Shown: piece after piece, positions 1 through 10,563 of the stretch
Numbering within the stretch: position 1 is the first letter of the stretch
Layout: every line of letters begins with the position of its first letter
Origin: Goniomonas avonlea
Taxonomy: Eukaryota; Cryptophyceae; Goniomonadida; Goniomonadaceae
DNA: 12,166 nt
Assembly (NCBI GenBank): GCA_003573635.1
Contig: QUTJ01031488.1
Location: forward strand, 1 to 12,166
Direction of reading: 5' to 3'
Position numbers and translations under genes: made by a program
Notes under the pieces: model-generated
Told to the model about the DNA's origin: nothing
Seen by the model: only the letters and a program-made list of their open reading frames with translations
The model's database searches: none

Positions 1-97
1 GACAGAGATCAGACAATCCCAGTCAGACCGTGCTGCTAAACGGCACGGCTGCGGTGACGCCCGTGGCAGCTGACGGTGCGAGAGCGGCAGCAGGGCC
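1..97 (-). repeat. Start of a fourth super-repeat (domain 35), interrupted by TGA
   Basis: The frame encodes GPAAALAPSAATGVTAAVPF and four more residues before a TGA at 23-25. It lacks the usual Gly-Gly before PF, as does domain 13, which is the same unit in copy B. In-frame translation past the TGA gives LGLSDLC. The Asp falls exactly where the invariant Asp of the domain should be, nine residues after PF, so the domain seems to continue to the window edge. The stop is either a true truncation or an error at a contig end. Confidence 0.5.
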
Positions 98-3000
98 GAC
101 TGCGACAGAGACCTGCGTCTGTAGGGTGGAGGTCAGGCCGGGCGCGGTGAAGGTAAAAGTGACGCCAGTTTCCGCTTTGTTGTACACGGCCGCGCCGAAG
201 GATGCGACGCCAGATCTCGCTGTGGCTGTCAGTGTTCCTGAGAGAGTGCCGCTGCCCGCGGTTTTCACCAGGGTGACGACTGTGCTGAAGTCCGAGGTGA
301 CCAAGTTGCCTCCGGCGTCTTGGACTGCGATCTCGGGCTGTGTTGCATGCTCAAACGGAGACCCACCTAAGAGCCCGGCAGCGAGAGTGCGAACGGCAAG
401 CTGGGCAGGCGGGCCCACAGACACCGCGAGGGCCACAGAGGTCGACGACAGTGACGCGTGGGTGAAGCTGAGGGTCACGTGCCCCGCCAAGTTGTACGCG
501 AGAGCGGTGAAAGTGGCGACACCTGACACTGCTGATCGAGTGAGACTGCCGGCGAGAGTGCCAGCACCCCCTGTGGCAGCGAGCGTGACTCTCGTGGTCG
601 AGTCTGTCGTGACAACGTTGCCTCCAGCATCCTGCAGCGCGATTGGCACCGAGAAGAACGCTCCTCCGAGGGCAGACACGCTGCCTGGACCAGCGAGCTT
701 GGCTACAACACCGACGCCAACAGAGAAGGACCACGATGCTGATGATAGTCCAGGCCGTGTGAAGAGCAGCGTGATGGTCTCAGCCTTGTCGTACACAGCG
801 GCTGAGAATGTCGCGATGCCCAGCGAGGCCGCAGCCGTGGTGGTGCCAGACAGCGTCCCACTCCCACCGCTGACGGACAGGGTCACCACTGAGGAGTCCG
901 CAGTCACAGTGTTACCCCCTGGGTCTTGTACAGCCACAGCAGGTGCCGTGAACGTACCGAACGACAGCCCCCCTGTGGCACCCGAGCCCTGAACACTGAC
1001 GCCGAGCTTGGTCGCTGGCCCGACAGACACAGACACCGTCAGTGTGGTGTGTGTTAGGAGACCACTCGTGAACGTCAGGGGCACTGTGTGCGCGATGCCA
1101 TACACACATGAACCAAACGTGGCGGTGCCCCCAACTACAGTCGCGACCGTTGTACCTGCGAGGTTTCCGCTCGCTGAAACAGTCACAGCCGTGGAGGAGT
1201 CTGCAGTGACCCTGTTGCCGCCCGCGTCCAGAATGGNAACCGTTGGCGGAGTCCCAGCGCTGAACACGGCACCCGCTGTGACTCCAGCGGCAGAGGTCAG
1301 GACACTGAGTCGCACGCCGGGACCAACCGAGACCACCAGGGATTGATCCACTGACAGCGACCCTGTACTGAAGGAGAGCGTGATCACGCGCGCTTTATCA
1401 AAACTGAGGTCGGTGTACTGGGCCACTCCTTCCACTGCCACAGCTGTGAGGGAGCCGCTGAGGGAGCCGCCGCCGCCACCCACTGCCGCTGCGACAGTGA
1501 CCGTGGTTGCGGCGTGAGAGGTGACAACATTCCCTCCCGCATCGCAAAGCAAGACTGACGGCTGGACCCCGAACGCACTGCCGCCTGAGGCTGCGGCTGC
1601 GGGGGTGCGGATGACAAGATCGGCCACGGGGCCCACGGTGACCACGAGCACTTGCGACACAGGCGCCACGCCAGTGATGCTGGTGAAGGTCAAAGTCACG
1701 GACTCAGCCTTGCTGTACCGCAGCCCAGAGAACGTCGCAAGACCAGCCAAGGCGGGTGCAGCACTGGAAGACAAGAGCCCCGTGCCGCCGCTTGCCTCCG
1801 CGAACACGTGGTGCCCGACAGGCACAGTGTTCCCTCCAGCATCTTGGAACTTGACCACAGGCTGCACCGCGAACGCCACCCCACCGGTTGCAGAGGCAGC
1901 AGCAGTGACCAGGGCGAGCTTAGCAGGAGGTCCCACTGCGATGGTCGCTGACGCGAATGCACTGATGGCCGACGATGTGAACTGCAGTGTGATGGCCTCG
2001 GCAACGTCGTAGACAGCATCAGGAAACGTTGCAACACCAGCTACAGCCGTGGCTGTAAGTGTGCCTGAGAGAGTACCCGTCCCGGAGGAAACCGCAATGG
2101 TAACCGTGGCAGACGAGTCGCCCGTTTTTCGGTTCCCGCCGGCGTCACGCAGTTCAACCTGCGGTGCAGCGCCATGACCAAACACTGCGCCCCCGTGCAG
2201 CCCTGACAGAGAGTTCAACACTGCGAGCGAACTCAAAGGGCCAACAGACACTGAGAGGGTCTGCGTTGCAGCTGTCAACGCTGGAGCTGAGAATGTCAGC
2301 GTGACCGTCTCGGCGACATTATACTTGAGACCGGAGAATGAGGCAATGCCTGCCACCGTGGCCGCAACACTCGTGCCCGACAACACGCCAGTGCCTGCAC
2401 CCACTGCGGCAGACACGACGACCGCCCCCCCCGTTGTCACACGGTTGCCCCCAGCGTCCTCCAGAGCGATCTTGGGCTGCACGGCAAACGCTACCCCACC
2501 CGTCGCGCTCGCCGCCGCGGTGTCAACAACAAGTTTGACCGCCGCTCCCACACCAACCGTCAACGATTGCGTCGCGGACGTCAACGATGCGGCAGANAAG
2601 GTCAAGGTGATAGTCTCAGCAACATCGTAGGTCACAGAGTCGAAGGTCACCAGCCCTGCAGCAACGCGACGGACTGTGACCCCCGANAGCACACCGCCGC
2701 CGCCGCTTGCTGCGACGCTCACTCGGGTGAGGAAATCCGCAGTGACGGTGTTGCCCCCCGCATCCTGGACAGCGACGACTGGCGCGGTGGCGGGGGAGGC
2801 AAAAGACGAGCCGCCAGTGACGCCGGCGGCGGGGGTCACGACGGTGAGCTGCGCCGGTGGGCCCACAGACACCGCCAACGCTTGTGTCGTCTGCGTCATT
2901 GACCCACTGGTGTAGGTCAGCGTGAGACCGCTCTCGGCCTTGTCGTACTTGAGTCCTGTGAAGGTGGCCACTCCACTCAGTGCGGTAGCAGTGAGAGCGC

Positions 3001-6000
3001 CAGACAGAGTGCCAGCGCCGCCACTGACAGCGAGAGTAATGATGGAGGAGCTGTCGTCCTTGTTGAGATTGCCCCCAGCGTCAAGTACGGACACGGACGG
3101 TTGCGTCGCAAACGGCGTCCCGCCAACAGCACCACCCGCGACTGTCGCCAGCGCAAGTCTGGCCGAGGGTCCATGGCTCACAGCAAGCACCTGCGACACG
3201 GACTCCAGGCCCACCGATGTGAACTCCAGTGTGACCGTGGTCGCCATATCGTATTTCAAATCTGTGAACGTCGCCAGCAGCGGCGGCGCAGCAGAAACTG
3301 CCAGGGTCCCAGTCAGACTGCCACTCGCAGCAGCAGCAGCCACTGTGACCACTGTGGCACCCCCGCTCGTCACACGATTGCCGCCAGCATCCTCAATAGC
3401 CAACTTTGGCTGTGTGGAGAAAACCAGACCACCCGTGGCGGCTGCCGCAAGTGTGTCCACAACTAACCTGGCCGGGGCGCCGATGGCCACGTCAAGCGTT
3501 TGAGCAACAGACGAGAGTCCCGGGGCGGTGTAGGTCAGCGCCCACCCACTCTCTGCTTTGTTGAACACAAGAGCAGAGAACACTGACTGGCCCAACCTGG
3601 CGGCAACCTTGGTGACTCCGAGCAGCGGACCACTGCCTCCCGTCGCCGTCAACGTGACCACGGTGGAGGAGTCCATCTGCACAGTGTTGCCGCCGGCATC
3701 GCACACCTTGATCACCGGCGAGGTTGCCAGGGGCGAACCTCCCGTCGCACCGGCCGCTTGGGTCACAAAGGCTAGCGCAGCCGGTGGACCAACCTCCACC
3801 CGCAGCACTGGCTGCGCTGTCGCGGTCAGTGACCCCGAGCTGAAGGCGAGCGCAATCGTCTCGGCTTTATCGTACGCCAACCCCGGGAACACCACGAGAC
3901 CAGCGACAGCAGTGCGCGTCGTTGTGCCAGCTAATGTCCCAGCGCCACCAGAGGCCGCGACTGTGACGCTGGTGCTGTCGTCGACCTTGACGACGTTCCC
4001 GCCAGCGTCGAGGACAGCAACAATCGGAGCCGTTGGGAAGACAGAACCGGCGAGCGCCGACGTTGCTGGCGCATGCAGTGCGAGCTTCGCCGGCGGTCCA
4101 ACGAGCACTTGCAGCGGCTGAGACACTGAGGTGACAAAGCCCTTGGTCCAGGTCACCTGCGTGGGGCGGACTGCATCAGAGGTGAAGACGAGCGTGAAGC
4201 TGCCTGCACTCGCAAGCGCGAGGTCTGTGAACGCGGCAACGCCAGCAGAAACAGCAATCTGCCGAGTGCCAGTCAGGCTGCTGCCGGTTGCAGCGGCGGT
4301 GACAAGCGTAGTGCTGTCAGAAGTGACAGTGTTTCCGCCAGCGTCTGTGATTGCGACAACCGGTTGCGTGGGAAACGGAAGGCCGCCGGAGGCACCCGCA
4401 GCCGCAGTTGTGAGGGCCATCTTTGCGGGCGGGCCAACGCTCACTGACAGGGACTGCGTTGCAGAAGGAAGGCCGGTGGCTGAGTACTCGAGTGCCACAG
4501 TTTCCGCGACGTTGTAGACCAGGCCGCTGAATGTGGCGACACCCTCCACTGCAGACGCCGTGAGCGTGCCGGACAGAGAGGCAGTGCCACTGGTGGTGGA
4601 CACCGAGACAGAAGTCGCAGAGTCGCTCACGACTCGGTTCCCGCCAGCATCACGGACGTACACTGCGGTGACGAAGGGTGTTCCACCGGTCGCGGTGCAA
4701 CTTGGAGGGACAAAGAGCGCGACTGCCGGCCCGACATTCACCAGCAGAGAGTGCTGCGTCGAGGCCAGGCTTGGTGCAGAGAACCGGAGAGAAACTGTCC
4801 CGGCCGTGTCGAGCTTCACACCCTGGAACGAGGCGATTCCCGACACAGCGGTCGCCTGTGTGCTGCCCGAGAGCGTGCCGAGCCCGCCGTGAGAGGTCAG
4901 AGTGACAACTGACGCTGAGTCGTCAAGCACAACGTTGCCGCCTGCATCCTGCACACTGACAGCCGGCTGCGTACCGAAAGGTGCGCCACCAAATGCGTTC
5001 GCTGCAGCAACGTGCACAACAAGCTTGACGCCTTGCCCAACGTAAACTCTCAACCCAGTCTGGACAGCACCCGTGAGGGCGGGGGATGTAAACGAGAGCG
5101 TCAGCGACGCCTCCTGCTTGTTGTACGTCAGACCAGCAAACGTTGCAGAGCTTGCGCCTTCCGGCGCTGTTGCAGTCACTGGGCCAGAAAGCACGCCACT
5201 CCCACCAGCCGCGACCCGGACGACAACGGGAGAAGCCAAGACAGCGGGATTGCCACCAGCGTCTTGGACTTGGACCACAGGCTGGACGGCGAACGGAAGC
5301 ATGGCAGTGGCTCCGGCTGCGAGAGTCGCCACTCGCAAGGCAGCCGGTGGACCCCGGGACACAACGAGCTGCTGCGGCGCACCCACGAGGCCGGGTGCGG
5401 TGAAAAACAACGTGACAGTCTCTGCAGCGTTATACCGGAGAGAGGTAAACGCCGCAGCGCCCGACGCGCAGGTGGCAGTCGTGGTGCCGGAGAGAGTCGA
5501 CGACCCAACACTCACTGTCGCTGTGACAACTGTGGTCGCGTCGGACTCCACGGTGTTCCCGCCAAAATCAACTACTGCCACCGTTGGCTGCGAAGTAAAC
5601 GCTACGCCGCCGGATGCACCAGCAGCGGGAGTCAGCACACTGAGTTTGACGGCAGGTCCGGTGGTGACGACCAAGAGCTGCGTGACCGATCCAAGGCCCG
5701 CCGCTGTGAACGTGAGCGTCACAGACCCAGCTTTGTCGTACTTGATGTTGGCGAACGTGGCCACGCCATTGACAGCTGTGGCGGATGCTCCGGACAGCGT
5801 GCCCGTGCCACCGCTCACACTCGCAGTGACAAAGGTCGCTGTTGTCACGACGTTGCCGCCGACGTCGACGATTGACGTTGCAGGCGGGGTGGAGAAGGCG
5901 GAGCCGACACTGGCACCGGACGCGGCAGTGGTCAACACGATACGGGCCGCTGCACCTGCGGTCACTGTCAACGGCTGTGTGACCGCGGTCAAGGGGGGGC

Positions 6001-9000
6001 AGGAGAACGTCAGCGAGATCCCGGTCTCCGCCTTGTCAAACGAGAGGTCAGTGAAAGATGCAGTCCCGGCTCCTGCTTGGACAGTCAGTGTCCCAGCGAG
6101 CACTCCCGGCCCGACCGCAGTGCTGCTTGCAGTCACCGCGACAGTGCTCGTTGTCACAATGTTGCCACCCGCATCCCGGACAGCCACCACTGGCTGCACT
6201 GCAAACGGCGTCCCTCCAGTTGCCGCCGACGCGGCCGTCCGCAGTGTGAGTTTCGAAGGGCTGCCAACCGCAACGGCAAGAGTCTGCGACGTCTGCAGCA
6301 CCCCGGCCGCGGAGAAGGTCAGTGTGAGACCAGCTTCAGCCTTATCGTACACCAAGTCCGACCATGACGCTGATCCGGACACCGCAGTTGCCACCGCTGT
6401 GCCTGACAGCGTCCCGGTGCCACCACTGACAGCGACAGTCACGCCCGTCACTGAGTCCGCGGTGAGCACATTGCCACCCGCGTCGCGCACTGACACCCTC
6501 GGCTGCGTCCCAAACACTGAGCCACCAAAGGCGCCCGATGCCAGCGTGTGCATGGTTAACTTGGCCTTGGCCCCGACCGCTACAGTCAGGCTCTGGGAAC
6601 AGGGCTCAACACCGGCGCTGGCGAACACGAGTGTGATTGATTCCGCAACGTCATAGCGGAGGTCAACAAACCAAGCCGTGCCCGCTGAAGCTGTCGCCGT
6701 GGTTGCTCCCGCGAGGACACCGGAGCTCCCAGTGACAGACACAGTCACGATCGTAGATGAATCCGATGTCACAGTGTTCAGGCCAGCGTCCTGCAGAGTC
6801 ACAGCAGGCTGTGTGACGAACGGAGTTACACTAACAGCACCTGCCGCTGCCACAGACAAAACAAGCCGAGCCGCCGCCCCGGGGACAACCGTCAGCGACT
6901 GCGTCACCTGCGCCAGCCCCGGCGAAGAAAAGGCGAGCGTGATAACCACCGCCTTGTCGTACGCGAGGGAGGTGAACTTCGCCACGCCTCGTCCAGCGAC
7001 GGCGGTCGTTGCGCCTGACAGCGTGCCGCCCCCAATGGCAGCCACAGTGACGACGACATCGCTCGAGGCTGTGTTGCCGGCGGCATCGTGGACATGGAGC
7101 ACTGGCTGCGTGGCAAATGGAGCGCCTCCGGCAGCGCCCGCGCACGGCGTCACAAGCACCAGTTTCGAAGGAGGCCCGCTGCTGACAGACAAGGCCTGGG
7201 AGACAGACGGCAGGCCTGACGCGCTGAAGGTCAAGAGCAGGCCAGCCTCCGCCTTGTCGTACGCGAGGTTGGTGAAGGCGACGATGCCGGCTGAGGCAAC
7301 GGCGGTGTCATGGCCAGCAAGAGCCCCAGCGCCGCCACTAACAGCCGCTGACACAGTCCTGGCACTCTCGGTGGCCACCAGGTTGTTCCCTGCGTCCAGC
7401 AGCGAGAGCTGGGGTTGGATACCGAAGGCAGCGCCAGCAACCGCGTGGAAGGCGTTGACTGAGATGGAGAGCGAAGCCAACGGGCCAACAGCGACGACCA
7501 GAGTCTGCGACACTTCAGCAATGAGTTGTTTCCTCCGACCAATCGGCGGCGCAACAACAGCGCCGCTGTAGAACCGCAGCGATGCTGTCTCAGCCTTGTT
7601 GTACGCAAGTCCAGAGAAGGTCACAACACCTGACGAAGCTTGCCTCTCCGTCACCCCAGACAGGGCCGGCCCGGAGACAACAGTGACCGTGAGCGAAGAG
7701 TCTGTGCTGACAACATTGCCACCGGCATCTTGCACCTCGACAACAGGCTGAGTGGCGAAGGCAACCCCTCCAGTTGCCCCCGCTGCCCGCGTTCGAAAGC
7801 CAAGGCGAAACCTAGGCCCAACTGAAACGGCGAGTGTCTGTGTCACGGACTGCAACCCGACCCCAGAGTAAGTCAGGGTGATACTTTCTGCTCGGTCGTA
7901 CTTGAGCCCAGCAAACTTGGCAACGCCAGAAACAGTAGTGGCCGTGGACGATCCCGAGAGCGAACCACTGCCGCTGGCAGTCACGGCGAGCTCGGTCGCA
8001 GCAACACTGGTTACACGATTGCCGCCGCAATCCAGCACAGCGATAACAGGCTGGGTGGCGAAGTGGGTCCCGCCTGTGGCACCAGCGGCTGCAGCGAGCA
8101 CTGCGAGCTTGTCGGGCTTTCCCAGCAACACCTCGAGGACGTGCGACGTCGGCAGCAGCGCTCCACTGGCAAAGGAGAGCGTAATCGTTTGAGCCTTGTC
8201 GTACGCAAGGTCAGTGAAGGCTGCCGTCCCCGTTGCTCCGCTCGCCGCCACAAGCGTGCCGGCCAGGGTCCCAGTGCCCGAGGCTGATGCTGTCACCACA
8301 GTGCTTGTCAGCGTGACGACGTTCCCTCCACCGTCCAGAACTTGAACCGCCGGCTGGACCCCGAACGCAGTCCCTCCTTTGGCCAGCCGCGCAGACCGCT
8401 GAACCACCAACTTGGATGCGGCACCCACAGCAACGGTCAAGGACTGGGTCACAGCAGCCCAGCCGAGCTTGCTGAAAGTGAGTGTGATTGTCTCAGCCTT
8501 GTCGTACCCGACACCTGAGAAAACCGCCACTCCTGACGACGCGGTCGCTGTGGAAGACCCGGACAGCGTGCCACTGCCAGAGGCAGTAAGGGTGACAGCC
8601 GTGCTCGTGTCTGTAGCTACGAGGTTTCCGCCAACGTCCAGCACGTTCACTTGAGGTTGCACCGCAAACGGCAAGACGGCGGTGGCACTGCCTGCTGGCA
8701 CTTGAAGCAACAGCTTCGCGGGCGCCCCAACACTGACGCTGAGGGTCTGTGTCACAGCAGCAAGCGACCCTGACGAAAAGGTCAGCAAGACCCCTGTCTC
8801 AGCTTTGTCCCATTTCAGATCTGTGAAGTTGGCCACGCCAGACGAACTTGCTGCCTGGGTTGTTCCGGACAGAGTGCCAGTGCCAGTCCCGGCGACAGAG
8901 ACAGTGACAGAGCCAGTTGTGGCAAGATTCCCACCCTCGTCGTGCACACTGACTGCTGGCTGCACGAGGAACTCGCTACCTCCAAGCGCGGCGGAGGCCT

Positions 9001-10563
9001 GTGTGGCGATGTTCAACTTGCGAGCACCACCAGCAACGACGGTCAGCGTTAAGTTCACGGAGGTCAAGCCTGCTTGGGAAAAGGTGAGCGTGATCGCTGT
9101 ACCCGCTGTGCTCCATGCAAGGTTCGTGAAGGCTGCGAGTCCAGCCACTGCCGCTGCCTGGGTCACGCCCGACAGAGCTCCAGGGCCACTCCCTGCCGCC
9201 GTCACGATAGATGTGTCTCCGGCCACCAGATTCCCGCCAGCATCTTGGATTGAGATCACTGGCTGTGAGGAGAAGGGCAAGCCGCCCTCAGCGCCACTTG
9301 GCGGGGTGCTGACAGCCAATTTTGACTTTGGGCCAACCCCGACAGTCAACGACTGTGTTACAGGGGCCATGGCACCGCTCGTGAAATTTAGAGTGATAGA
9401 TTCGGCCTTGCTGTACTTGACGCCCGCGAACGCAGCCTGCCCGCTCGACGATAGAGCCGTGAGGGAGCCAGACAGGCTTCCTGTACCAGTTGCAGTGACC
9501 GTCACCTCGGTGGTGGCGTCGAGGGTGTTGAAGTTTCCTCCCTCATCCAGCATCCGCACAACCGGCTGCACTCCAAAGGGCGAGCCGCCACTCGCCGCAG
9601 ACGCTGGAGTTGCGAGCACCATCTTGGCACTAGGACCCACAGCAACTGTCAGCAGTGTTGTTGTGGCAGGAAGACCGGAGCTGGAGAAGAGCAGCGTGAC
9701 TTCCTCAGCAACATCATGGCTGAGTCCAGAAAACGACACCACGCCTGCGGTGGCTGTGCTCTGGTTTGTACCTGAGAGGGTACCAGAAGAAGTGGCTGTA
9801 CACGTCACAACAGTGTTCTGATCTGTGACCACAGCGTTCCCACCTGCATCGTGAACGACCAGCACAGGCTGGACCTCGAATGGCAACCCACCAGTAGCCC
9901 CTGCAGGGGCAGTTCTGACCTGGATCTTGGCTGGTGGGCCAACAGTCACACTCAAACTTGCCGTTGCGGGAGTTAGAGACAGATGGGTGAAGATCAAGGT
10001 GATGGTCTCGGCGATATTCGCGGCTAACCCGACAAAAGTGGCAACACCGCTGCTGGCGGGTGCGGTGAGCACCCCAGACAAACTGCCAGAACTATTAACG
10101 CCTGACACGGTCACGGTAACTGCTGCCCATTCCACGGTGTTGTTAGCAGCGTCAAGCACTGATACAGCGGGTTGGGTCGAAAAAGGAAGGCCGCCAGTGG
10201 CACCAGCAGGAGCCCGAAGAACGGATAGATGTACCGGGGGCCCGGAGGTGACTGTGAGTGGGACACTGGTGACAGAGGCGACTCCAGCACTACTGAACTG
10301 GAGCGTAAACGTCCCAACGAGATTCAACATGAGGTCGGTGAAGACAATTTCGCCGTAGCGGGCGGTCGACGAGGTTCTGCCTTTAAGGAGGTCCCCGCTG
10401 GCGCCAACGAGAGAAGCTGAGACAGAAGATTCCACATCGTGAGACAGCTTCTTGCCAAGGCTGTCCAGCACGGTGAGTTGGGGTTGCACCAGAAACGGGG
10501 CGATGGCCGTAGCGTTGCCAGGCTGCTGCTTCAAGGCGATGCTGAACTTGTTACCCAACGGAG
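23..10563 (-). CDS. Exon 3: tandem Ig-like domain array
   Basis: This is an uninterrupted frame of 3,512 codons ending at the TGA at 23-25. It encodes a divergent first domain (nt 10244-10564 including the split codon), 33 further complete domains of 99-112 residues and a 24-residue start of another. The repeat consensus begins GPPAKLAVxT, then GATGGxPFATQPVVAVxD, AGGNxVTxDSS, GTLSGTxTATAxSGVATF, LxYDKAETITLTFSS and TQSLTVSV. The Asp of DAGGN is present in every complete domain and the Asn in all but the first. Alternating hydrophobic strands and Gly/Asn turns fit a seven-strand beta-sandwich. The pattern resembles Ig-like repeats of bacterial giant surface proteins (V.DANGN and SGVATF motifs). 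Cysteines are single and scattered, so domains lack internal disulfides. Three ambiguous bases leave three unknown residues. Confidence 0.85.

Noticed and set aside
23-25. TGA read as a sense codon
   Set aside because: Trp is encoded by TGG throughout and no TGA occurs elsewhere in more than 3,500 codons of the same frame.
4136-4171. Retained mini-intron in domain 21 (and 7517-7555 in domain 10)
   Set aside because: The inserts are about 33 nt, preserve frame, lack donor-branch-acceptor signals and align with each other as protein.
5073-6656. Plus-strand open frame of 527 codons, and similar ones at 30-992, 6678-7571 and 8805-9821
   Set aside because: They lie antisense to the array and repeat with the same 300-nt period. 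They stay open because the sense frame rarely uses TTA, CTA or TCA codons. The minus frame has clear domain structure; these do not.
98-10243. CRISPR array or minisatellite
   Set aside because: The period is about 305 bp with diverged copies kept in a protein frame, not short identical repeats with unique spacers.
26-10563. Lys-Asn isopeptide cross-links in each domain
   Set aside because: The Asn of DAGGN is near-invariant, but the Lys of YDKAE is found in only about 18 of 34 domains and is replaced by Val, Ala, Ile, Thr or Met in many others.
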